The position numbers and the translations under genes were made by a program. The notes beneath the pieces were generated by a model. That model ran no database searches and was not told the origin of the DNA. It was given only the letters and a program-made list of their open reading frames with translations. A stretch of DNA of 64,000 bases from Eutreptiella sp. 'Long Island Sound 2002' (taxonomy: Eukaryota; Euglenozoa; Euglenophyceae; Eutreptiales; Eutreptiaceae). The stretch covers positions 38,370,238 through 38,434,237 of the forward strand of contig OZ038384.1 in assembly GCA_964036045.1 (NCBI GenBank), in the 5' to 3' direction. The stretch's first letter is position 1; every line of letters begins with the position of its first letter. Positions 1-9,775 of the stretch are shown in pieces.

Positions 1-1209
1 CCGTACGTGCGCAACCGCACCTGGCGCTCACCGGCCTGCTACTCCAAGGCACAGATTGCACAGCGGTGTTGCGCGCCCAAATCCAGCGGGCGAGCAGGCA
101 TGCACGCACGGCCAACGGCAAGTCACGGACCCACACGCATGCAAGGGTGCACTAGCTGGCTGGGGCACCAACAGCAACCCACAAGTCCAGCATGCACACC
201 ATGGTGCCACTGGCCGCGCGTTCCAAAGCACCCACGCACGCCCGGACTGCCGGCCGGTGGGGGGGCGGGGCAGGCAGGGTCACGTGCGCGCAGAAGTATA
301 GCACAGCATTCCACCCCAGATGCCCCTCCCCCCCCCCTCAAATTACCGGCCGGCCCAACACCGCAGCAGCATCGGGCAGAGTGCATAGTGGGCTTCCGCG
401 CCCGCACCCCGGATCGCCAAATAGACTCTTTCCTCAGGGCTGAAGAGGTCCGACCAGACCGACCCGGACTGCACGGACGACCGGTTCGCGGCATAACCCG
501 CAGCGCTGGGCTCACGGCTCGGCGGGGCGGCCGGCGGCACGATCGACGCGCGGCGCCGTTGGCCAGGGGGCCCGGCGCGGCCGGGCCAAAGCCATGTGCG
601 GGGGGCCGCCCCGCCTTCCCCAGCACTGCTCTCACACAGCATGTGTGGCAGGGCGGCCCAATCGGCAGCCGCTGCTGTGGGGGCTAGCTCCGCGAGCTCT
701 CGCAGGCGGCGGTGGTCACGGCCTCGGCGGAAGCCGCCACGGGCGCGGCGGGCGCCGTGATCCCAGGTCGCCAAGGTCCCCTCTCCCCTTGGGACCTGCG
801 CCAGCTGCACCCGCACCTGCTCCGGCTGCGGCTGCGGTTGCGATCGCGGCTGTGGCCCCAGCCGCATCCCGGCGTCGTGTTGTGCCTGCACACGTTCAGT
901 CTCTGCTGCAGTCACCGCCCGCTCGGCCTCGCACGCCGGCGGGGGTGCGGCCGCCGCCGCCGCGCGCACCTTGTCCTCAGTGACACGGTCAGAGGCACGG
1001 TAGGCGGAGCGGCGGGGCACAAAAGACATGGCTGCACACGGGGCGACAGAGCAACACTCCCTACCCTCTGACCAACGCACCGTCCAACACCTGGAGCCGT
1101 GTGTCCCGGTCCCCCACGGTCCCCCACACCCGTCCTGGTCGCTGGCTATAGACCCTATCCTTCGCCCTGGCCTCCACAACCATATCCCGCCCCCCCCCCC
1201 CCGCCCCCC
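1..1209. other. GC-rich stretch without a confident gene
   Basis: A long minus-strand open frame (1380-343) runs through this GC-rich sequence. Its upstream end is the RNase H tail of the retroelement described next; the rest is Ala/Arg/Pro/Gln-rich (for example PQPRSQPQPQPEQVRVQ) and shows no domain. A short poly-C run lies near 1,188-1,208. It may be the downstream part of that retroelement or simply stop-poor GC-rich sequence. Confidence 0.4.
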
Positions 1210-2667
1210 CAAGCGGCTGACGCAGTTAGTAGGGTTAAGCGCGCTCTCTACATGCCTTAGCCCCACCGACACCCCCTGCCAGCGCAGCCGTTGCGCGACC
1301 CGACGCAGAATGAGGCGCAGCCACAAACGACTTGGGCTATCGCGCCCACGTTGTCCATAACCAGATCGACATGCCTGCAACCAGAACTCCTCGCAACGTC
1401 AAGCGCACACACAACACCAAACACCTCAGCGGACTGCTGGCTACTGATCCACGGTGGGCACGTGCGGCTAGCACGGCCTTCCGAGCTCCATACCCCCACA
1501 AAAAATCCCCCTGGCGCAACCGGGCAAGCTGCTGTGTCAGTGTACACAAGAGTCGAGGGCCCTTCGGTCGCCTGCGGCTCCCACTCCCTGCCCCCTGCAG
1601 CGATTGCCTGCAAGACCCCTAGATACGGCAAACGGAACACAACGGGCCGAAGGCGGACCCAAACAAAGCCACGCGCGTGCACACGCGAGGAAGCATCCTG
1701 TTGAGAAACCTGGGCAGGCTAGCCAACCTATGCGCCCCAGCAGTCTCTGTAGTGGCTTGCGTGTGTAGTGGGCTAAGGTGAAAGTGACCCAGCGACCTAC
1801 AAGGTCAGCCAATCCTTTGGGCGTATGCGCCACACGTGGCCTATTCAAGCTGAGGTGCTTCCACATCCACGTGAGGGACTGCGTGGCATCAAGGACTGAT
1901 TTGGGGCTAACAATGAAGCCCTTGCAGGCCAAATGCGCGGAAGTATCACGTGCTACCTCGGTGGCAACCAGCCCCTCCCGTCCCATAAAAGGGATGTCGT
2001 CCAAGTACTGTACAAAGACCACCTGTGTGTCACGCAATTTAGACAACACAGCCGCGATCAGGTGTGGCACCAGGCCAAGTGCCTGGTGCCAACCGAACGG
2101 CACTCGAACCAGTGCATAGGTTGTGCCCGACGCGGCCACACGCACCGCTCCAGCCATCGCAGGGGGGAGGCGCACGCTCCACTAACGGTTGCTGAGATCA
2201 GTCTTGGCTCCCCTCGCCCCCCCCCCCCCCCGTGCACCGAGCGCAGCAACCCCGCAAGATCCTTAAGTGAGGGCAGGCAGAACGGCCTGACCTTGAACAA
2301 GCAAGCATGATTAAACGCCCGCATATCGATAATCAGAGCGCACTTGGCGAGGCTTTTGTATTTAAAAAGAGCGCGGGCATTCGGTGACAGGAGGGACTTG
2401 TCGACGAGGCCATCAGCATGCAACCGGCGCAACAACGCCGCTACCTAAGGGCGGGACGACTCCCGTGCCGGCCGTCTCGCCCGCCTGCTGGAAGTGGGGA
2501 TACGTCCACTGGGCCCGGAGGTCATCTGGGACGTATACTGAACCCGCTGGAGACATACCCCGGCCCGCAAGCTCAATGTTGACCGCGTCGCCATCTCTGA
2601 GCTGGAGGGACGAGGCCTCGTCCGGCGGGCCATGTGTCTCCAGGTGGTGGAGGGTGTCGTGCAGCAT
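1210..2667 (-). pseudogene. Retroelement 1: reverse transcriptase and RNase H, decayed (DIRS/Ty3-like)
   Basis: Reverse transcriptase and RNase H copy element RNA into DNA. Read on the minus strand, motifs occur in order but in several frames. The fingers are near 2,340 (KCALIIDMR). Motif A is TDLSN followed by an in-frame TAG near 2,190. Motif B is VPFGW near 2,093. The catalytic YLDD is at about 2,007-1,996. RNase H residues D (YTDT, near 1,538), E (QSAEVF, near 1,427) and D (VMDNVG, near 1,355) follow, then a tail NPTNCVSRL ending at 1,210. The stop, a frameshift between RNase H and the tail, and a poly-C run near 2,216 mark it as dead. The LPFGW/NPxxxxSRL combination is shared by DIRS, Ngaro and some Ty3-like elements; no tyrosine recombinase or LTR was found. 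It is homologous to element 2 at 44-48 kb. Confidence 0.8.
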
Positions 2668-2679
2668 TGTTTCGTCATC

Positions 2680-3540
2680 TCGACTGACCTTGGGTCTGTC
2701 AAGAGCCCACTGGTGAGACTCCGCCTACAGCATGCATAGCAGGCTGTCCGCCGGACGGTGGTCCACTAACCCATTGACTGCTATCACGACCGCCGCTCAC
2801 TTATCGTGTGCTCACTTATCGGCCTTCCGCACTTTTGGCAGGTGCTTGAAGGTGGGAACTAGCTGCCCCTGGTTTGCTCCTAGGGCGGTGATGGCGGCGC
2901 CGTCGGTTGAGGGCTTGCGCTTGCGGGACGTACCGTCTTCCTCTTTGTCCCCCTCCCCTTCCCCTTCTTCTCCCCCCCACTGTCAGAGCCCTGGGAGCCA
3001 CCCACTGAGCCTCACTGAGACTCCTCATCCCAATCCGCCAGCACGGTCACCGTGCTGTTCGTCTCCCCATTGCCCCCGTCCTCCCAAGGGACATACCAGA
3101 TGCCCCCCCCACTTCGCACGTCCCCATGGGGGTTACAGCCCTCACTCGCCGTGGGGCGGGTGTTGGGGCTTGGGCTTGGGTGTGTGCTTGGGCTTGGGTT
3201 TGGGGGTGGGGGTGGGATTGGTGGCCTTGGGGGCGTGGATTGCCTTGGGGCTGTTATTGTTGCCGTTGTTGCTCTCAAAATTTTTCTTGGCTTCTTTTGG
3301 CGGGCCCTAGGGCAGGTGGGTGCTTGCCTTGGGGGGGGGATCCCCCACTACTATGGCTCTTGTACCTGTTGCTGCTGCTCCCTCCTCCCCCAACCTCGCC
3401 CACCCTCGCCTCTCCTTGTCCATGCCCCCCACATTCCTGCCTGCCTCCCACCGATCGCACCCACTCAACACCAAAAACTCCATGTGGGGACCATTGCCAA
3501 GTTGCAACCCCGTAGGCTCACCATGTGTGACCACGAAGGA
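2680..3540. repeat. Low-complexity C-rich and GT-rich sequence
   Basis: C/T-rich runs near 2,940-2,990 and a GGCTTGGGT-type tandem stretch at about 3,155-3,240 dominate. Open frames on both strands translate to Pro-, Gly- or Trp-rich low-complexity peptides. I see no gene. Confidence 0.5.
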
Positions 3541-3570
3541 AGCGTTCTAGTGACGTTCTAGCGAACTTTT
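3541..3570. repeat. GTTCTAG motif cluster, left copy
   Basis: The sequence gttctagtgacgttctagcg recurs in near-identical form at 6,381-6,404 (gttctagtgacgttctcgcg). Both copies contain half-palindromic GTTCTAG/CTAGAAC units. They bracket the unknown ORFs between 3.56 and 5.9 kb and might be element-end or promoter sequences. Confidence 0.35.
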
Positions 3571-4073
3571 ACCGTTGGCGAACGAATCTTGACTAGATCA
3601 GCGCTACAACACTTCACTAGAACAACACTAGAACAGTGAAAACATACCGTTCGTTGTGTGTCTAGGGTGGGGCGAATGGCCCCAGGGCCTTGAGAAAGGC
3701 GGTGCGCAAGGTCTAGTGAGGGGGCTGCTGCGGGACGGTAGCTAGCATGGGCTTGTGCGGGGCACAGGGGCGGGATGCGATCCTGGTGACCAAATCCCCA
3801 TGGCTTCCCCAAGTGGCTGCCGCCGGGTCGAACACTCCAAACCTCATCACCTCCTGCTTTGTGGTCGCCAAAGCCCATGTCCACCAAGCGGTGGCACATT
3901 AACCTGTAGTGGGGGGAACCAGCCTTCTTCACCTTGGGGGTGAGAACATTTAGTTGGGCAACCCTAAACATCTTCACCCCCGCCACCCATGGTGCCCCCA
4001 CGTTCCTCGGATCACCCCTCCAATGCCATTCCCACTCAACCCCCCCCCTTGTCCCTTGCAGCAAAACATTCAT
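3558..4073 (-). CDS. Unknown ORF, 171 residues
   Basis: Protein-like composition in its first two thirds (for example VAGVKMFRVAQLNVLTPKVK and HRLVDMGFGDHKAGG), then Pro/Cys-rich sequence. No family recognised. It lies on the same strand as, and about 0.3 kb downstream of, a coiled-coil ORF, so the two could be parts of one retroelement-type structural gene. Frame changes between the blocks suggest decay or introns. Confidence 0.3.
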   Translation of the reverse strand: MNVLLQGTRGGVEWEWHWRGDPRNVGAPWVAGVKMFRVAQLNVLTPKVKKAGSPHYRLMCHRLVDMGFGDHKAGGDEVWSVRPGGSHLGKPWGFGHQDRIPPLCPAQAHASYRPAAAPSLDLAHRLSQGPGAIRPTLDTQRTVCFHCSSVVLVKCCSADLVKIRSPTVKVR

Positions 4074-4357
4074 AAGCTATGACCAGTCGCTTGTGACACG
4101 GGGTCGTTTAGTAACCGAGTATCCGTTGCTTCATAGCCCGTCCTCAGCGGCCCATCCTCATGCACCCCCAACTCATTCATCGAAGCCCATCCCCCCCGTG
4201 GCTTGACATTGTTGATGTCACGTGTGGTGTTGTTGGGACGACTCGTTCTCCATGTTCTTGAACGCATCCCCCCCCTCCCCAGCCTCCGACAATGCACCCG
4301 GTGCAACACAAAGGAGGGGAGGCGTCCAACCTCGGGGGGCCGGGGCCCAAGGGAGGT

Positions 4358-4606
4358 CTAGGATAGCCCCCGCATCCGTGTGCTCCAAGAACTCCCGCAA
4401 CCTCCGTCACGTTGGCTACCCCGTTGCCCTCCCCAACAACCTCCTTCTTCTCCTCCGCCAGCCTCCATCTTGACCTCCTCCCTCGCAGTGCTCCTCAACT
4501 CTTCCACCCACTTCTCCAACCTCTCAAGCTTTTCCCTCGCCTTCCGCACACACGCCTCCACCCACTCAACCCTTTCCGTCTCCTCACTCGCCCTCAGGTC
4601 CACCAT
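4358..4606 (-). CDS. Coiled-coil ORF, possibly gag-like
   Basis: The first 50 residues form a heptad-rich charged helix (RKAREKLERLEKWVEELR, then EEVKMEAGGGEE) predicted to be a coiled coil; the rest is Gly/Ser-rich. Such helices occur in retroelement structural proteins but also in many others. The frame upstream also reads EVEAWEA in a neighbouring frame, hinting that the true ORF was longer and is now frameshifted. Confidence 0.35.
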   Translation of the reverse strand: MVDLRASEETERVEWVEACVRKAREKLERLEKWVEELRSTAREEVKMEAGGGEEGGCWGGQRGSQRDGGCGSSWSTRMRGLS

Positions 4607-5301
4607 TCGCCTCCCACGCCTCCACCTCCCTCTCCGTGCTACCCTTCAGCGGGATGACGAGGGGGACGGGGGTGACGAGGGCGACGAGCAGGGGGGACGG
4701 GGCTTACAAGAGGGGTGGCAAGAGGGGAAACAAAGAGCGTGCCGGGATAAAGAATGTGCCCCGACAACCCCCCATCCCGTAGGTGGTGGGGGGGGACTGG
4801 GTCTCGCAACTCGCGAAAAAGGGGGCTAGGGGTGGGGGCCACAAATGGTCAAGTGTGGACACGCCACTTAGCTCCAGCCGCGCCTGCCCCACGGCCTTCA
4901 TCGCCTCTCCAGTTCCATTGTATGTGCCGGGGTGCAACCAAGTTCGCTCCATTGTGTTGATCCCTTACCTCCTTCGTTAGGGTCAGTAGTGGCTAGCTGG
5001 CTGCGCGTTCAGGGCTTTATCGCCTGCTTCTTGGTCTGGGTTTGGGCCGTGGCTGTGTAATTGTGTTCCATGTTGGCTGCCGTCGCCCGCGCGGTGCGCT
5101 CGCTGTCGCTGGCCCCATTCGGCCACACACCTCACTTGCTACTTTCACCGGGTCATGGAGGGTTTGGGGTTGGCCAGTGCTCAACCAAGGGGATTGCTAT
5201 CACCAATCCCCGCTTTGTACCTAGTCCTTAGGATTGAAAAACCCCAGCGGGTATAGGTGTTTCAGAGTTAGCATACACACAGCCACACACATGGGGTCTG
5301 A

Positions 5302-5901
5302 ATGCTGGCACATACATGTGTGTGTTCGGGTGTGTTCCAATATTCGTTCTCTGGGGTGGGGCGAATTCTATCTGAGGTGGCCGCTGCCCGAGCGGCGGCG
5401 CACTCGGCGCCGGCCCTGAAGGAGCCGGTTCAAGCCCCATTGCCCCCGATCGATGGGTGGGACCTCCCATTGATCCCTTCGAGTACCGGTGGCGGCGCGC
5501 GTTGCTGCAGGTGTGCGGTGCCACAATGCATTTTAATTTTTTGGTATTGGGGCGGGGGCGCTCCTAGGAGCAAAAATAGACGAGACCTCCACCCGATCCG
5601 TTGGTACCGGCGGTGGCGCGGGCTGCTGAAGGGGTGGGTGGTTCCAACGATGCCCACTAGAGAGCTCTACATGCAGGGGACCCAAGAGCCACAGCCCCCG
5701 GGTATCGAACCCCCGCACTGGACGACTGAAGACTACCGCTCTCGCTATGGGGCCGTCTATGTCTCTTATCAGTTTTTCTGTTGTGCCATTAGGCGGGGGG
5801 TGTTTCCAAAGGGGGGGGGGGTGTACTCGCGGCCGTGGTACGTCTCGCGGGCTTGCGTGAGTGTGTGCAAGTACAAGGGTGACATCGTGATCATACAGTG
5901 A
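5302..5901 (+). CDS. Unknown ORF, 199 residues
   Basis: One uninterrupted frame with a fairly diverse composition, including PIDGWDLPLIPSSTGGG and HWTTEDYRSRYGAVYVSYQ. No domain recognised. It is convergent with the minus-strand ORFs at 3.6-4.6 kb and is followed by the promoter-like repeat at 6.14-6.37 kb. It could be a transposon accessory protein or a chance frame. Confidence 0.3.
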   Translation: MLAHTCVCSGVFQYSFSGVGRILSEVAAARAAAHSAPALKEPVQAPLPPIDGWDLPLIPSSTGGGARCCRCAVPQCILIFWYWGGGAPRSKNRRDLHPIRWYRRWRGLLKGWVVPTMPTRELYMQGTQEPQPPGIEPPHWTTEDYRSRYGAVYVSYQFFCCAIRRGVFPKGGGVYSRPWYVSRACVSVCKYKGDIVIIQ

Positions 5902-6139
5902 TCAGGGTGTGCCGACGAGCATGAGGTGTGCTACTGGGGTGCGGCAGTGTGAGCCCTCCATCCTGCAGGTGATCGTGGACTCTGTGTCCGGCATGCAGGG
6001 AGCCAGCCACTCATCGTCATCGCTGACCTCTGTGCTGCGTGATGAAGCTGGGGAGAAACCCTCGTTGAAAAGCATTTGCCTGATACCGCATAGTGGCCCT
6101 TGCTCCTGTGGGGAGCGTGATTGTGGGTGTGGGGGGGGG

Positions 6140-6410
6140 GGGGGGGCTAGGGGGCTAATCGGGCTATTTGGGCTAATCTACCACCAAGTGACCCGGTGCC
6201 TACCCGTCAAGTGACCCTCCAAGTGACCCGGGGGGGGGACCGCGGAGCGGGGGGGGGGGGGGCACCCTGTGAGTTGCATGCAGCATCGGGACCCTATGAT
6301 TGGCCACACTCCTCATGGTAGCAGGGGCAACTTCTCTTTGAAGAGTGGCGGAGCTTTTAAAAAGACTGCTGGCAACGTTCTAGCGAGGCGTTCTAGTGAC
6401 GTTCTCGCGA
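6140..6410 (+). repeat. Dispersed repeat with CCAAT-like box, copy 1 (copy 2 at 18,800-19,080)
   Basis: Both copies contain, in order, a gctaatc-rich stretch, ccaccaagtgac, a long G run, a GC-rich spacer, then cctatgattggccaca and catggtagc. The ATTGGCCA box and AT-rich sequence downstream (cttttaaaaag here) look like a promoter or LTR fragment. No direct terminal duplication was found. Confidence 0.55.
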
Positions 6411-9400
6411 ACGCCGGCGGCGCTAGCTAGAAAGACGCCAGAACAATTTTTTTCTCTTCAATTTCAGGGCAAAAAATTGTACTTCTGAAAAAAAACAACC
6501 TAAACCCCCCATTACGGAACCGAAGGTCCAAGTTCAAGGCTTCATACCACCAAGCCCCTACACCCACGGGTCGGGGTAACCCCACCTTTTTTTGTTCTCG
6601 CCGGCTCCAGCGGTTCTAGGTTGGAACAAAATTGGGGATTTTAGCATGTACCAAAGGCTGGGACCAGGGGTGGCCCCTCTTGAGACCATTCCCTTGTGGT
6701 GACACGCTTGGTGACACGCTGACGTCCGGCACCAGTGCACTAGATCAGTCAACCATAGCGAGCACAAGGAGAGCTTCGTGGGACTCCAATTAGGGGGCTG
6801 CCCATTTCACAATGAGATACACACCAGCCACATCAAGGCCCTCCAAGAGAAGGTGTGTGTGTGATGGGATCGTTTTGCTCCTTGCATATTCCAAAATGAA
6901 TGAATCCTAAATGACACACAAAGCAATTGCAGGGTGGCTGATAGGCAGCTGACTGGCAGCTCCTCAAAAAAAATTGAGGACACGCACACAGCATGGCGTA
7001 AGATAGTCTTGGACGCCCCCTGTCTGATGGAGTCACATCCCTTCACGCACATGTCGAGGCAAAACTAAAATTATTTGCATGACTTTAGTTTGGAGGCACC
7101 AAAAAGGATACATGAGGGTTACGTGCTGTCTGTCATGTCTGTCAAGTGAGCTACATCTTGACCACCACATTGGATTGCGGTTTGTGCACTGGACACTACC
7201 AGATCCCGAATGTTTCTGTCACCGGACGCAAAAAAAAAAAGCAAAGAAACCCCCGAGCAGTCTGCATAATCTGATGAGCAACCCAACATGCCCTTTACCA
7301 CTGTGATTTTCTTTTCAGTGGAGGCCAATGTAGCAGGATATGCCATCGAGACTACATGCAGACCCATCTAAGCCGGTTGGGTATACTCTGGGCCGTCATC
7401 CTTTGGCTTTCCCTCCAACTGCAGCCATGGTCTAACAATGCACATGAGATGCAAACATTTTTCGAATTTGTCAGAGTTGTTACTGTTTTGGCTTTTCTGA
7501 AGTGTTCTCCAAAAAATAGTAAAACAAAAACAGTAAAATCAGGGGAAATTGCATTCACATGTGTCCGGCCAGACTCCTTGGGACCACAGACGCTGCAGGC
7601 AGAGCGTAATGCACCAGGCATGACTCCAGAAGATTGGCTAAATGTGAAATGTAGTGAGGACTGTGTGCTCATATGGAAAATCACTGGCACTGTCTTTTGG
7701 ACTAGGTTAGGGCCAGATCTTGGCCTAAACCTACATAGAATGCACAGTTTGCACACCGGGGTGAGCAGAAAAGGCCACTTGAAGAAGAAACCACGTGAAT
7801 GAGACAAATGCATGAAAAATGATAGTGGTGGGCATTGACTGCCAATGCTTTCCATGAGGTTAAAGCACAACGCTGAGGAGGGGCAGGAAAGCCAGTGAGG
7901 AAAGATGGGAGAGCCACTCAGAGTTAGTCAAACGGGGAAGCACCTTGTGTGAGCAACCTAAGAATGAGCCTTGGCGTTGGTGTGCACAGCAGGTCAGGGA
8001 AGGAGGTGAAATGGGCAACAAGGAGGAGAAAGAAGGCTCTCGTAGCCCCCTGTCGTTAGTAAAACTGCCAGCACCAATAGTGACTGGGGCCATGTTTCTG
8101 GATGAACTGAAATCCTAAAATCCGTGAGTTGATGAAGGTTACTGACTGAAAAATCTGCTGGATAAACTGAAATCCTCAAAATCCATGAATTTAGCAAGGT
8201 TAATGACTGGAAATGTGCCACTTCCAACATACTGATTCCACAACACAAACAGTGCAAAGGGGAGGGGAACTGTAAAATGTGGAATGTCTATTCCCATGCT
8301 TGCAATTGCTGCCTGCTTTCTTCTGCCTTTCTTCTGCCGGCAGGCAAATGAAAGGAGACAGGAAGAATGAGTCACAGCCCATACTTCTTTCTTGCATGGC
8401 ACCGCACTACAGGACCCCCGGACGTGCACTGTGCTCTGTGCCGGGCCGCAGACGTGCTTCCGAGGTGAATTTTGCTGTTGTGGCAATCATGTTCAGGGGT
8501 AAAACAAACCGACCCCCTGTGATTGATCTAGAAAAAAAGCAAATTGTCACAGCATTGCACAGGGAGATGTACGGAACCCAGAATATCCAGGAACTCAGCT
8601 CCTCAAGGGCCCACAAGATGCACCCACCCAAGCCCTTCACACAGAGGGAACCCTCGGCCAGACATGTCAGGCTTACTTCCTTGAAGGCCTCACCTTAACA
8701 AACACAATGCACAACATTTTGTGACCTCGTGCTGGACGCAGCTGCACCAGGAAAACCCCTGTACACACCTGAGCATTTGGTACTGGCAGCCGATCAGAAT
8801 ACGGCTCGATTCACGCAAGCTGCACCGCTCACCACTCCACTTTGGCGTTGCCTTGTAAACTTGCAATGACCTTGGATGTGGCAAAAGCCACAGCATCCCA
8901 ATATCCACAAAAACATGCAGACTACATCAACATGCTACACTGATTGAGAGGGTAGAGGAGGGTTAGACAGCCCCTGAGAGAGCAGTTTGTTTGGAGCTGG
9001 GTTAAAAACATGAACAGGGATGCATGCACAAACAGAGGTGTGGTTCTGCCAAATGTAAGGGGTGCCCTGGATCTGGGACGCCAGAGTGGAACAAAATGAT
9101 TGCCTTGCAGTTGAAGGAGTTGGTGCCCACAGATGGACAGCGATTGCATCTGTTGTTCTGCCGGCTGAAGCCGGCGTGTTTCAAGTAAATGACATTGTGG
9201 CTACATCCCCTGACACACCACACCACACAGATGTCAACAAAGAGGGCTTGCCACAACATAAGAGGGAAGGGAGTCAGCAAAGAGGGGAAGAAGATGGGAA
9301 AGATGAGGAACAGATGTGTAATGCATGCGCACAGAAGGCTAGTCAAAACCGATAGGGTAGGATAAGATAATGATTATCGGACATGGGCCATCCAATGGTG

Positions 9401-9483
9401 TGGGGGCTTGGAGGAGGTGACAGGTCAGCCACTGGTGGGCCACTCCTCGTCATCTTCTGGTGTCAGTAGAGGGGCTCCTCGTA
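6411..9483. other. No recognisable gene; scattered short ORFs
   Basis: Short frames such as 7,356-7,802 (plus, 148 residues) and 8,279-8,698 (plus, whose last 70 residues RGKTNRPPVIDLEKKQ... look moderately protein-like) show no family resemblance. An 8-kb scale view gives no repeats comparable to the rest of the window. It lies downstream of the stop of the GAF gene, so part may be its 3' UTR. Confidence 0.4.
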
Positions 9484-9775
9484 CTACTCCTCCTCCTCTT
9501 CCTCGTCTTCAGTAGTATCTCCGGCATCCGTAGTGGCATCATCGTCATCGTCGTCCCCAGCCTCAGTCTCGGCATCGTCATCGTCATCACCCTCCTCCTC
9601 ATCCCCAAGGTCCAGGATGCCTTCGTTGGCTTGCTTCCGCAGCAGATCTGCCACGTAGCGCAACTGAATGCTGACGTATGACCATTGGAAGAAGAGGCTC
9701 GCAGGGAGAGACCCTTTGGCATGCACCAGCTCCATATCCAAGCCCTGAATATAGATGGGAAAGTAATTTTTGGCG
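9484..9775 (-). CDS. GAF gene, last exon: acidic C-terminal tail and stop
   Basis: Opens after a gatccttgcaag acceptor. It reads AKNYFPIYIQGLDMEL, then SLFFQWSYVSIQLRYVADLL, then GILDLGDEEEGDDDDD, alternating D and E runs with A/T spacers, and a terminal run of six E before TAG at 9,484. The tail is built of GAC/GAT and GAG codons. The structured part has no family I can name. The tail type is common in proteins that bind basic partners or calcium, but that role is not shown here. Confidence 0.55.
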
